Below, in pieces: positions 25,229 through 36,573 of a stretch of DNA of 64,000 nucleotides (positions are counted from its first letter, which is position 1; each line of letters begins with the position of its first letter). The position numbers and the translations under genes are program-made. The notes beneath the pieces were generated by a model. That model searched no databases. It was not told the DNA's origin and was given only the letters and a program-made list of their open reading frames with translations. Origin of the DNA: Erpobdella octoculata. Taxonomy: Eukaryota > Annelida > Clitellata > Hirudinida > Erpobdellidae. Where the stretch lies: positions 21,456,468-21,520,467 of the forward strand of contig OZ022245.1 of NCBI GenBank assembly GCA_963978895.1. Direction: 5' to 3'.

Positions 25229-25430
25229 AAGTTTCATGGATAATTTATGGCTTTGCTGGCATCGCAAACTGTATCAATCGATTTGTATGACACCAATTTG
25301 CCTGGCAACAACTGCTGTATCTCGAAATTTAAATCATTGACATCCACATTTTTTGTTGCAAAATGACTTTTTCTGCCAGCCACTCATGATTCAGCACTGT
25401 GGCCATGGATGATTGCTTTTTTATGTTGCT

Positions 25431-25559
25431 TTAGAGGCATGGACGTGCAACGGCCAAAGCTATGCCATTATTTGATCGTATTTCGGCGAGAATTGAAGGA
25501 ATAAGAAATGTTCTCCCAGTTCCACCTGGTGCATCCAAAAAAAAAAGAATCCACCTTGT
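25431..25559 (-). pseudogene. Helitron helicase Walker A fragment
   Basis: Reads FFLDAPGGTGRTFLI, where the family has FFLDAPGGTGKTFLI. The Walker A lysine is replaced by arginine, which would impair ATP binding. The matching upstream helicase part (VTRYVPLLTDEQRIIYDRII) is at 26668-26589, more than 1 kb away because of the inserted foldback element. Confidence 0.8.
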
Positions 25560-25790
25560 CTTTCCAAAGAGGATCGGACATTTCCCCCCCCCGGACATTT
25601 CCCCCCGGACATTTCCCCCCCCCCCCGGACATTTCCCCCCCCCCGGACGTTTCCCCCCCGGGGTAGGACAATTCCCCCCCCCCGGGTAGGACATTTCATA
25701 TGAGTAATTGTATGTAATCAATTTTATTAAGCCGAATCATTCGATTAAGTCCCCCTTTCTAAGACATTTCAAAGGCATTTGATATTTTCA

Positions 25791-26165
25791 GCCGTTCTTT
25801 GCATAGAAATGTAGGGTTAGGGTTAGCCGTTCTTTGCATAGAAATGTAGGGTTAGGGTTAGCCGTTCTTTGCATAGAAATGTAGGGCTAGGGTTAGGGTT
25901 AGGGTTACGGTTAGACATTTGATATTTTCAGCCGTTCTTTGCATAGAAATGTAGGGTTAGGGTTAGGGTTAGCCGTTCTTTGCATAGAAATGTAGGGCTA
26001 GGGTTAGGGTTAGGGTTAGGGTTACAGTTAGGACGAAGCAATGGTGTCAACCTCAGCCGTTCTTTGCATAGAACTAAACTGAAACTGAAACTAAATTTAT
26101 TTCTGAAACGAATTAATCACTGATAGAAATGTAGGGTTAGGGTTAGGGTTAGGGTTAGGACGAAG
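25791..26165 (+). repeat. Interstitial TTAGGG tracts alternating with a 35-41-bp unit
   Basis: Six or more blocks of 2-4 copies of the animal telomere repeat TTAGGG (for example 25886-25905, 26005-26025, 26133-26158) separated by agccgttctttgcatagaaatg. All TTAGGG are on the plus strand. They lie wholly inside the foldback element, so they are part of its sequence and not a chromosome-end fusion. Confidence 0.85.
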
Positions 26166-26167
26166 CA

Positions 26168-26350
26168 ATGGCGTCAACCTCAATCCTAAGGGAGGCTGGA
26201 GGAGAACCACCAGCCAAGAGAGTGAAGCGATCGACGAAGGCGCTTCAATCGGCTCTTTTTTCGCTAACGGATGCACGCCGAAAAAACATAAAAACATTGG
26301 AAGATGTCCTAGAGGGTCTAGGACACATTATTCGTTTTAACAATGTTTAA
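26168..26350 (+). CDS. Small open frame inside the foldback element, unknown
   Basis: 60 codons with an ATG start and TAA stop, beginning MASTSILREAGGEPPAKRVK. It is basic in the middle (AKRVKRSTK) and helix-prone at the end. It is not built from the surrounding repeats. I do not recognise it; it could be a leftover of a transposase N-terminus or chance. No transcript signals were identified. Confidence 0.25.
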   Translation: MASTSILREAGGEPPAKRVKRSTKALQSALFSLTDARRKNIKTLEDVLEGLGHIIRFNNV

Positions 26351-26588
26351 CTCTGGCAAACCAATAAATGTTTAATAATTTAAAAAGGTGTTTGTGTTTC
26401 TTAGAAAAACTACTACATAACCACAGGGGGGGGGAAATGTCCTACCTTGGGGGGGGGGAATGTCCGGGGGGGGGGGGGGGGGGGAAATGTCCGGGGGGGG
26501 GAATGTCCTAGGGTCTGTCGGGGGGGGGGGAAATGTCCGGGGGGGGGAGAAACGTCCGGGGGGGAAATGTCCTACATTCCTTTCCAAA

Positions 26589-26668
26589 ACAGCCAGTATA
26601 ATGCGGTCGTAAATGATTCTTTGTTCATCAGTCAGTAGTGGAACATAGCGAGTAACAATCGCTGCCAT
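26589..26668 (-). pseudogene. Helitron helicase fragment upstream of the foldback insertion
   Basis: Reads AAIVTRYVPLLTDEQRIIYD then RIILAVLE, the segment just before Walker A in RepHel helicases. It runs straight into the 9-bp duplicated site, which shows that the foldback element interrupted this gene. Confidence 0.75.
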
Positions 26669-26811
26669 TTCTAAAGTATTGTACCGCAGTTTACCTGAAA
26701 GGAATCTGCCATGTTTTTGACCTCAAAATGCAAGAAGATGAACATTTTCAATCTCAGACAGTTAAAGATACTCTTTTATAGGAAACAGTATAAATGTAAA
26801 TCATTGATCAA

Positions 26812-27069
<258 letters not shown>

Positions 27070-27302
27070 CGACTGTCTATCTGTTGCATTTTCCTATAAA
27101 AAGGACATATTTGCACCTTTTGGTTTTTCCAAAACACTTTTTTAAATAATTAAAAAAAATATTCTAAATAGCCACGGACATATCCTCAGATCTACCAAAT
27201 GTACAAAAAAAAATTCATAAAAATCGGTTTAGCCGTTTCGGAGGAGTTCAATTTCAAACACTATGACACGAAATTTTTATATATATAGATAGAATAAGTA
27301 CC

Positions 27303-27988
27303 CAGGGGCGCCGGGATGGTTTTGGAAGTGGGGGCCAACAATTTTTTAGGGGTCTTTAAATGCCCGTAGGCGAGTTTTATAAAATCCATGTTGAAATGCA
27401 TGATGAAATGAATCCAAATCTGAAATCATTGATTTTAAACAAAGAAAAATTTTAAAATAAAAAGTAAAAAAAATGAACGACAGTCTAGTGTTTAGACTTT
27501 ACCAAAGTTCAAAGTAACTACCATTTACAAAAGTTAACTACAAATTGCAACTTTAACTACCATTTACCAAAGAAATTACTTTTTCTGTCATTTAGCATAC
27601 AAAAAGATTTACAAATTTCCAACAAGTTTAGATTGTCTGTTTTTATTTTATGTACAGTTAAAAACATGACATTATTTATTCTAGTTTGGGTCATTGTTGA
27701 CTGCGAATAGGTTTTAATTCGACGTAATGTCGCAAAACATCTTTCTGATGTTGCATTTGATATCGGGAAAACCAAATACAATTTGAATAATTTGTGTACT
27801 TGTGACAATAAAATTCTTGAAGTTTCATTTTAATGAAAGATATCAACAATTGACATATTTCGACGGGTCTCTCGTTTTAAATTAATATTGGTATCTGACA
27901 AAAGTGGGGGACCAAAATGGCGTTTTGTCCCTTTAATTTTTGAAAGTGGGGAGGTCACTGGCCACCTGGACTCCCGGTTCCGGCGCCG
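27303..27988 (-). mobile_element. Second hAT relic with transposase C-terminus
   Basis: Ends CAGGGGCGCCGGGATGG at 27303 and, inverted, GGCGCCGGAACCGGGAG near 27985 are partly matching inverted repeats. Inside, a minus-strand 83-codon frame (27808-27557) reads VHKLFKLYLVFPISNATSER, CFATLRRIKTYSQSTMTQTR and INNVMFLTVHK. This is the hAT dimerisation domain of the ZMYM1/DUF4371-like group. The catalytic part is missing and no clean 8-bp duplication was found. Confidence 0.65.
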
Positions 27989-28559
27989 ATGGCTTTACCC
28001 GCTATTGTCGACGTCCGACTATAGGGAGCTGACTTTTGAGACTCACACTCTGGGTTATTGTCATAACTCACGTGTTACATTTTGTAATTGTCTATAAAAT
28101 AAACGTCGATTACAAGTTACGTTATTGGTAAACTAAAATCTTGATTACGGTCTCCGGGGGTCAAATGTGCGACTAACTTTAAATGATGCTCCCTGGAATT
28201 ATTGAATTTATTTAAATCCAACTCGGGTGATACAGTAATGTTAAATTTTCCTTGCAACATTTTGTAAACCTCAATCATATTTCCTCTAACTTAGACTGCT
28301 TATATATAGAAAGCGCATTCTGCCAAACTGTCAGCCTTAATTTTTAGCCTACCAAATGTGTAAATGATCCTTAGCGCTTTAAATGGGCTGAAATGCATGA
28401 GCTAGCAGATGCATAACAAATTTTAAAAAACATTTAGCACTGTATATGTGCTGAAATTCTAAAGGACAAATCCCAGTTTTATGTGATAGAAAGGGGAAGG
28501 GACCCAATGAAAAATTTTGCGGGGGGCCCTGTATCTGAAGCTACGCCACTGCATAGTGC

Positions 28560-29158
28560 GTTCATTTAGCTTTCAACATCACAACATTCATTCGTCATAC
28601 CTTTCTCTCATAAGAAGCTGAATGCAGAACTCACGTTGATTGGGAACTATTTGGACCATCGCATCCTAGTTCTGGCCTAGAAATAAATTTTCTATCCATA
28701 CTCTAGGGATGACAGTTTTAGCTTTAGCCTGGCCTGGAGTTGTGCTAACCATGGCGTGCATCCTAGCTGGTGCTGCACAGAGAACGCGGACAGATACCTA
28801 CCTATATATAAGGCTATACATAATTTTCAAAGTGACTAATTTTTGCTATTTTCGGTACCAGTGCTAAAGTTGAGTAATTTTCGTTGGTGTTGATGTAAAT
28901 GAGTCTGTTCAATTCATTAAATTCAAAAAGCTGAACTAGTTTGCCTAAGAATCATTACGGCACACTTTTTTAATAATGTGCCAATGAAACTGCTACAGGG
29001 TAAATTGGGACATCGTTGGGGTAAACTGGGACAGCATATAGAGCAAAATGGAAAACACATAACAAGGTTATAGTTTGTTTAACTAAACTCATTTGTCAAG
29101 TTTTTTTTTAATGCAGTAAAAGACAGTGTACATTTATATATTTTTTAAACACTGATCA
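28560..29158. other. No gene seen
   Basis: Mixed-composition spacer. Short LINE-tail-like or hAT-like words occur but nothing that can be delimited. Confidence 0.4.
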
Positions 29159-29705
29159 CAGTGGCGTAGCGAAGGGGGGAGAGAGAGTCATCTGGCCCCG
29201 GGCGCCAGGCTTTGGGGTGCAAAAAACCAAAAACACAACAATTTCACCAAAGTTTAGTTATTTTTGAACCTGTAAAACATGTAAAATTAAGAAGTTGTAT
29301 TTTTGCACAATTTCACACAAGTGATTTTCAAAATTTTCTTTTGGAGGGGGCTCACCGAGCCCCGGATATGGCCCGGGCGCTTTCGCTTTCCTTGGTTTTG
29401 GTTGTCCAATTGGGATGAAAGTGGAAGATGGGGACGCATTTTTATACCTTGCCCCCGAGCGCCAGATACCCTCACTTTCAACCACTGTGTAAGCTTATGC
29501 TTATTAATTGTAATGAGGTTACATTGCAAGATACAAGACTTTTTGGTTGTGAAAAATTCGGCTGAGCCGTATTTGAGCCGTATTTGAGTTGTAAATTTTT
29601 CAGCCGTAATCGAGCCATAAAAAGTTCGGCCAGCCGCAATTTGAGCTGTAATTTTGCTCCAGCCAGCCGATATCCTAAAAAAAATTCGGCGCCCGGTCTA
29701 TCTGG
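29159..29705. mobile_element. Possible decayed hAT-like element (GC-rich)
   Basis: Starts CAGTGGCGTAGCGAAGGGGG at 29159, the same terminus as the element ending at 28551. The right part (29540-29705) has repeated GAGCCGTA/AGCCG words and ends near ggcgcccggtctatctgg. No octamer duplication was found, so the right boundary is uncertain. Confidence 0.35.
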
Positions 29706-29912
29706 AAAATACTTAGTACCGAACCATTTTTCAGTCGTCGAGATAAGCGATGTCCAAAATGTTTCTGTTCAGTTGTTTTTTTATTTATTTTGAGATTCTG
29801 GTTTGCATCTACACTGCCGACTTTAAAGTCGGCATCGTTTAAATAAATCTAAAAATTAGCAGTTGCTTAATAGCTATTATAATGATTTTTGAAGAGTGAA
29901 TTGCTTCGTTGA

Positions 29913-30347
29913 CTGTTGAGGCTGCTCCTGACGAATCTCATTGTAATGTATCTGAGGAAATTCTTGTCTCTTCTAATATAACACAGCGAAAGCGCAAAAA
30001 TTGATTTCCAATAGTATAAATTTTATATTCTTTTGATTTGATATGTAGAGTGTTTTTTCGTTTTTTCTTTTGTTAGTGTGCTAATTCTTTGATAATTTTG
30101 GTTCTTTCTGTTTGTTTACTTTTCTCGTTTTACTTTTGACCCTGAGGATGGCTGACATAGCTGAAACGGTCCGCCGGTCTGACAATAAAAGTTTAATGGA
30201 AAAGTTTTTGGCTAATTGTCGTCTCGAACAGAGAGTTTTGTGCCGAAAGGTCGAGAATTTGGCTCGAAAAGTTGTTTCTGCCAAATGGCGAGTTATGTTT
30301 CTTGGAGCGTGTCTCAAAGATAAATTGATTCCACAGTTTATTCGCAA
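29913..30347 (+). mobile_element. Penelope-like element fragment (ORF end, hammerhead-like motif, ORF start)
   Basis: The order is the tail of an open frame ending ITQRKRKN-stop (30004), about 140 bases of AT-rich UTR, a hammerhead-like core (30142-30179), and a new frame starting inside it at 30148 (MADIAETVRRSDNKSLMEKF). That frame later reads KWRVMFLGACLKDKLIPQFI. A segment of the form W..F...CLK..LIP is typical near the N-terminus of Penelope-like reverse transcriptases, and such elements carry hammerheads between tandem partial copies. A second copy is at 49.9-50.3 kb. The frame runs into an AT tract, so RT and the GIY-YIG domain are missing. Confidence 0.5.
30142..30179 (+). ncRNA. Degenerate hammerhead-ribozyme-like core
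   Basis: CTGAGGA (consensus CTGATGA, one change), a 4-bp stem II GGCT/AGCT, GAAA, a 3-bp stem III CGG/CCG with TCCG loop, then GTC. This is the layout of minimal type I hammerheads of Penelope-like elements. The changed core base should abolish cleavage. Stem I pairing is weak. Confidence 0.35.
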
Positions 30348-30361
30348 TATATATATATATA

Positions 30362-31401
30362 TAGTGCCCGTAGCGGCTTCGCTCGCATGAAATTAGAGAA
30401 TTTGAACCGTGCATACATAGTAGAGTACTGCACGGATCAATTTTTTAGGTCTCGGCTCGGCCCGTCGACAACTTGGACCAGCCCGTTTCAAAAACCGAAA
30501 TTCCTGGCCCGGTACGCCCGTCTAATATGGGCCCGGCTTGTTTTTACAGGCCTAGAAGCTCTATATATTTGATGAAAAACTTCGGCCCGTCCCACCTTGA
30601 CTTCAGGTTTAGCCCGGCCCGTCTTAACACCCTAAAATCACTAAACTTTCTATATACTTAGTTAAAAATCTCGGCCCGTCCCACCTTGATTTAAGGTTTG
30701 GGCAGGGCCGTATGAAGACCCTAAAATAACGGCTTGGCCCGTCCGTCCGGTGATAAACTGAACTCATCTACTTTTAACCATCCCACATTTGAGGTCCTGG
30801 AAATAAAATTTTAAAAAAATGGTAAAACACGTATATCATTATTTTTAGAGTAGAAACTAAATATTAATTTTACTTTTGTAGCATTTACAGTTCTTGAGTA
30901 GCAGTTACTTTAAAAACTAAGTAATCCTATTTTCCACTTCATATTTGAAGTGCTGGAAACCAAATTTCCAATAAATGGTAAAACAAATATCATTATTTTT
31001 GGAGTAGAAACTAAATACTAATTTTTACTCCTGTAGCATTCACAGTTTTTGAGTAGCAGCTACTTTAAAAAACAAAAACCCAATTTTCCAACCCACATTT
31101 GAGACCCGGAAAACCGAATTTACAAAAATTGGTAAAACACGTATTTTTTTATTTTTCAAGAAAAATCCATATACCAAATTTCAAAATCTCATTTTTGGTT
31201 TTCGAGATATACACTGTTTTAGAAAAAATTTGTTTTCCAGTTTCTTTCCCTCAGGAGCAAAATTTTCAAAAATCCTTTCTTAGTGGTTGCTTACACAATA
31301 AAAGTAATATAAGTTCCAAATTTCACGTTCCTAGGATGAGGCGTTTGAGCTCGGCTTTGATTATCAGTCAGTCAGGACATGTTCTTTTATATATATATAG
31401 A
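30362..31401 (-). mobile_element. Non-autonomous Helitron with ~150-bp tandem repeats
   Basis: On the minus strand it begins TCTATATATATATAAAAG (31401) and ends in GCGAGCGAAGCCGCTACGGG near 30362. The copy at 62.9 kb has the same end followed by CTAG; here the CTAG itself is eroded into the AT tract. The interior holds about three tandem ~150-157-bp units (30780-31200) containing TTTTGAGTAGCAGTTACTT. The left third carries CGGCCCGTCCCACCTTGA repeats. No protein is encoded. Confidence 0.6.
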
Positions 31402-31512
<111 letters not shown>

Positions 31513-31733
31513 AATATTGATAACTATACTAAGGTTCTTTAGAAATGGTCCTTTATTTATTAGAAGAAATACACACTTAATCAAATACTTGTATCTTAGT
31601 AACTGTAATTAAGACTGGTTGATTGAAGTTATGTAAACACTCACTCTATATTTTCCATGTCTTTTTAGTTTATAAACTCTTCTGAGGTTTATCAATCTTG
31701 ATTATAAACCGTAGATATAAAACTACCTCCTTC

Positions 31734-32462
31734 TTAATCCTGTTCGTCCCGAACAGTTTCATTTCCTCCATAATATTTGGCAAGTCGGTCAACATGAATT
31801 ATTTTCATCTTAGTACGTTGGCCCTTTTGAATCCGGTAGATGACATCATTGATCTTTTTAATAGTTCTATATTGTCCTTCCCAGTCTTGTTGAAGTTTAG
31901 GAGATTTCCCAATTTTACGCTGTGGATTGTAGAACGACACCAAATCATTTTCTTTGAACTCTTTCATATTTGATTGGCGATCATACCGAGTTTTCATTCT
32001 GTCGCTGGCTGCTTTGATCCTATTTCGGGCTACAAAATGAATTTCATTTAACCGAGCCCGCAATTGTGCGGCATACTCGCTTTCCGATTCTACTTTGTCT
32101 CCCGGACTTCCAAACATAAGATCGCAAGGAAGTCGCATCTCTCGTCCAAATAACATTTTACTTGGGGTGGCTTTCGTCGTGTTGTGAGCCGATCCTCTGT
32201 AAGCCATCAAAAATAACGGAATGTGTTTATCCCAATCAACTTGGTTTTCACCGACCATCTTAGACATGTGCTGTTGAATAGTTCTATTAAATCGTTCCAC
32301 CATACCGTCAGACTGAGGATGAAGGGGAGTTGTGCGGGTTTTATGTATGACTAAAACACGGCACATTTCTCTAAACAATTGTGAATCAAAGTTCCTGCCC
32401 TGATCTGAATGGAGCTCCATTGGTACTCCATAGCGACAAGCCATCAACAACAACGTTGGCAA
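31734..32462 (-). pseudogene. Gypsy integrase, core and C-terminal part
   Basis: 242 codons with the retroviral-type integrase core: LHSDQGRNFDSQLFREMCRV (second catalytic Asp), TPLHPQSDGMVERFNRTI (catalytic Glu), then AYRGSAHNTTKATPSKMLFG and a C-terminal DLVSFYNPQRK/KLQQDWEGQY module that helps bind DNA. The zinc finger and first catalytic Asp are in the adjoining upstream frame, so one frameshift near 32430 splits the enzyme. Confidence 0.85.
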
Positions 32463-32943
32463 CTGTCACTGCTTCTTGATTAGGTATAGCAAAAACCTCT
32501 GGCCATTTTGTAAAATATTCTATGACCACAAGAATGTACTTATTGCCAGATTTTGACACTGGAAATGGACCTGCTAAATCTATAGCAATTCTTTCAAAAG
32601 GGGAACCTACATTGTACTGTTGTAAATGGCCCTTTATTTTAGCGTGTGGTCCTTTACTAGCGGCACAGGTATCACATTTTTGACACCATTCTTCTACATC
32701 CATTTTACAGTATACCCAATAAAATCTTTGGTGGATCTTGTCCAACGTTTTATTCATCCCTAGATGTCCCCCCGATACTCCGGAGTGCATTTGTTGGAGC
32801 ACTTCTGGCACTTTTACTTTTGGAATAATTAATTGCAAAACATTGGTGGAACCATCAGTGCTTTCACAAATTCTTTTTAGAGATCCGTTCGCAACCCTTA
32901 GAGAGTCCCATTGTGCCCAATACGATTTAGTAGCAGGACTCAA
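32386..32943 (-). pseudogene. Gypsy integrase, N-terminal zinc finger and first catalytic region
   Basis: Includes HSGVSGGHLGMNKTLDKI...CQKCDTC (H2C2 zinc finger) and FERIAIDLAGPFPVSKSGNK (first catalytic Asp of D,D-35-E) and ends where the frame shifts into the core fragment. Confidence 0.85.
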
Positions 32944-32958
32944 TTCAGAAATTTTTTT

Positions 32959-33632
32959 CTATTCAGGTTTCTTCCCTTCTTCCATCCATCTCAAAATCGG
33001 CCCTATATCATCATTTTTTAATTGTTCTTCTCGAATCACATCATCTGACCAAGTGTCGTCAATTTGAAACCGTACCTGAAAACACTGATTATTTATTTCC
33101 TTCCCCTCCATGTTTATGCAATACTTACATTCATCATTGCAAGGTCGTCGTGACAGTGCGTCAGCATTTTTTGTGCTGTTCACCCTTCCGATGCTGACTT
33201 TCAAACTCGTATGATTGTAAACGTTCGATCCACCTAACCACTTGTTCCTCTGGATTTTTTAAAATTTAAAATCCATTTCAAAGCAGCGTGATCCGTTCTC
33301 AACAAAAACCTTTGACCATATAAATACTTGTGAAAGTGTTTAATAGAATCAAAGATTGCTAATAACTCACGTCTGGTGACGCAATAATTGCGCTCCGGTT
33401 TCGACAAAGTTCTGCTATAATAAGCTATAACCTTTTCATTGCCGTCAACAATTTGACTAAGCACGATAAGATACGACAGAACTGGCGTCAAACTCAAAGC
33501 TGTTTTTAACCGTTCGAACGCCTGTTGATTTGCCTCTGACCAATCAAACGGTGCATTTTTTTCTGTAAGCATATATAGTTCCTTTGCAATGCTGGAAAAG
33601 CTGGCTACAAATCGTCGATAATATGTGCACAA
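32959..33632 (-). pseudogene. Gypsy RNase H and connection region
   Basis: Two frames. 33632-33234 carries CTYYRRFVASFSSIAKELY, FDWSEANQQAFERLKTAL and YYSRTLSKPERNYCVTRREL followed by FLLRTDHAALKWIL, i.e. the end of RT and the RNase H domain. 33204-32959 carries STKNADALSRRPC, the usual end of that domain. RNase H degrades the RNA template strand. A frameshift or deletion near 33220 separates them. Confidence 0.8.
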
Positions 33633-33674
33633 ACCAAGAAAGCTTCTTAATTCTTGAGAATTTCTCGGAACAGG

Positions 33675-34931
33675 TCAATGGTTAACCACTTCAATTTTCT
33701 CAGGATCGGTTCCTACCCCTTCGGCAGAAACTATATGACCAAGATATTTCACCTTGCTTTTGAAAAGTGCACACCTTTCCGGATTTAGCTTCATACCAGC
33801 ATACCGGATCCTTTGGAAAACTTCCCAAAGATTGTGTAGATGCTCTTCAAACGTCTTTCCAACAACAATATCGTCGTCCAAATTAACAAGACACGTTCTC
33901 CAATTTAATCCTTGTAACACATACTCCATAAGTTGCTCGAAAGTTGCGGGTGCGTTGCACAAGCCAAATGGCATCACTGTAAATTGCCACAATCCTTCAC
34001 CTATTGAAAAGGCAGTTTTCTCGCGATCCTGGGGATGTATTCCCACCTGCCAATATCCGTTCTTAAGATCTAAAGTAGAAAACATTCAAGATCCCGCAAG
34101 TGTATCGATGGTGTCATCGATTCTGGACAAAGGGTAACTATCTTTTTGTGTGACCTTGTTTAACATTCTGTAGTCGACACAAAAACGTAGCGAGTTATCT
34201 TTCTTCCTAACAAGTACTACAGGTGAACTCCATGGACTATTGGATGGTTCAATAACTCCTTGTTTTTTCATCTTTTCCAGCATCTTTCTAGCTTCTTCTC
34301 GCTTTGCCAGTGGAAGCCTTCGTGGCAGTTGACAAATGGGCTCTGTATTACCAGTTCGAATTCGGTGTTCAACGATCTTTGTTTTCCCATTGTCTTCTTC
34401 GTCAATAGCTATTATATCACAATATTCTTCAATCAGCTTTTCCGCTTTGACATAGTCCATTGGTTTTAATGAAGTTTTAGCGGCTTCAAGCAGATTCTGA
34501 ATTTGCGAGTACTTCATTCTCTTTTTATTATTATTTTTACCAACCACTGTGGTACATGCCACTATGTGATCGACTGGGCTGCATACCTCAATTTCATCAC
34601 CTTTTGTTATTTGCTTGTCGCGTTCTGTCACATTCATAACTCTGACTGGCACGTAGCTTCCTGACTCCGTTCGTACCAGTGTTTTTCCAATCATTAATCC
34701 ATGTTTTTCAACTCTGTTCAGGGGCTCGATGAACCCAACAACTCTTACCTTTTTCTCATTCTCTATTCTTGCCCAAACCAAAGATTCCGACTGAGCAGGT
34801 ACAATAATGCTCTTTGTTACCAATACTCGCTTTACCGAATTTTTTTCGCCTTTATAGCAAACAGGTATTTTCATATTTCCCTGTCTGAATGTTCCCATTT
34901 TTAAGTCCACTACAAAACCCTGAATTTTCAT
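33675..34931 (-). pseudogene. Gypsy protease tail and reverse transcriptase
   Basis: 34931-34086 includes a linker and RT motifs [20 protein letters not shown] and [20 protein letters not shown]. An in-frame stop region near 34086 separates it from 34085-33675, which carries STLDLKNGYWQVGI, FTVMPFGLCNAPATFEQLM and the catalytic box as LVNLDDDIVVG. Family members usually have YLDD there, so the tyrosine is changed. The broken frame shows this copy is inactive. Confidence 0.85.
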
Positions 34932-35062
34932 AAAGTCAAGCCCAAGTAGGCATTTTTTTTCTATATCAGCAACCAGAAACTTGTGCTGAAAAGTCTTATT
35001 TCCCAGCCGTATTTCAGTTTGAATTTTACCAACAACTGGAACAAGCTCTCCTGTAGCAGTCT

Positions 35063-35928
35063 TTAAACGGATGTTCTTTCCACTTTATAAAATCTCTCCT
35101 TTCGCCAAACAAGTTGTATGATTGAACAAGAAGCTCCCGTATCGATAATAAACTTACAGTTTCTCATTCCTAATTTACCTTCCACAAATAAACTAGTTCC
35201 TTTTCCAAGAACGGAAACTGGCACAACTCTGCAAGGCAAATTATCTTTTACCTTCACAGAATCTGATTTTTTCTTGTTGGATTGGGCCTTTATGGGATTT
35301 CTTTGTTTGACATCATTAAGCTTACAGTGATCCATTTTCTCCTGTTGCCCGGGTCTAAACATCTGAATTATACAGTCTTTTTGTAGATGTCCCGGTCTTC
35401 CACAACTCCAGCAGCGTGGTGAGTTATTTCCTTTCCAGTTAATTCTTTCCTTAATAACTCTCCGGACTTGATCATCCAGTTCATCTTCGTCCTCGCTTCC
35501 CAATTTTCTTCGTGACGAGACCTATCAGATGGCTCCACAAAGGCTTCATAATTTATTGCAAATGCCAAAGCTTCGCTGGGACTAGCTACGCGGGCAACCC
35601 TAAGAGCCTTTTGGGTTTCAGAGTTCTTCAAGGCCGCTATGAATCCATCCGTAATAATTGTGTTGAGGACATTTCGAGGGCACAAGGGATATCCCAGAAT
35701 AGCAAGCCGTTCTATATCCGCTTCCAGCTGTTGCATGCTTTCTTCGGGTTTCAGGCGTCGACTCTTGCGTTGAGCTCGAAAAATTTTGGGCGCGCGTTGA
35801 TTACCGAATCTGTTCTCGAGAACTTTTACGATCGCATCGTAATCATTTCTATCTACAATAAGCTCGAGAAGCTCTAAAGCTTCTCCCCTTGAGCACCTGT
35901 TAGCTTGACCATGCATTTTACTGCACAT
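35063..35928 (-). pseudogene. Gypsy Gag C-terminal half and protease start
   Basis: 35928-35368 reads as a capsid region (LELIVDRNDYDAIVKVLENR, ALRVARVASPSEALAFAINY). The overlapping frame 35503-35063 holds a CCHC knuckle RCWSCGRPGHLQKDC and an aspartic protease motif FIIDTGASCSI. A frameshift near 35450 joins the two. The N-terminal Gag part is truncated at 35930. Confidence 0.75.
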
Positions 35929-35930
35929 TT

Positions 35931-36475
<545 letters not shown>

Positions 36476-36573
36476 AATTTTTATCAAGGTTTTTTAATTG
36501 TTGGAAAACGTGTTCAGTGAAAATACTTCTGGTAATAAAAATAAATATACAATATACAGAGCAAAATTTAAAA

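Larger units (their letters stand above)
25569..26579. mobile_element. Foldback / Rehavkus-like (MuDR-type) element with minisatellite ends and 9-bp duplication
   Basis: The nonamer CTTTCCAAA occurs at 25560-25568 and 26580-26588, and removing 1,011 bp plus one nonamer restores the helicase reading context. Both ends are inverted arrays of GGACATTTCCCCCC-type units (about 25575-25700 and 26428-26570) with poly(C)/poly(G) of varying length. The interior has a ~35-41-bp unit (agccgttctttgcatagaaatg) alternating with TTAGGG runs, and a 60-codon open frame. Tandem-repeat termini with 9-bp duplications match the known Rehavkus/foldback branch of the MuDR superfamily. No transposase is encoded, so the assignment is by structure. 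Confidence 0.65.

Noticed and set aside
25790..26165. Chromosome-end fusion or internal telomere
   Set aside because: TTAGGG runs are short, interrupted and confined between the ends of one transposon with target duplications, so they are part of that element.
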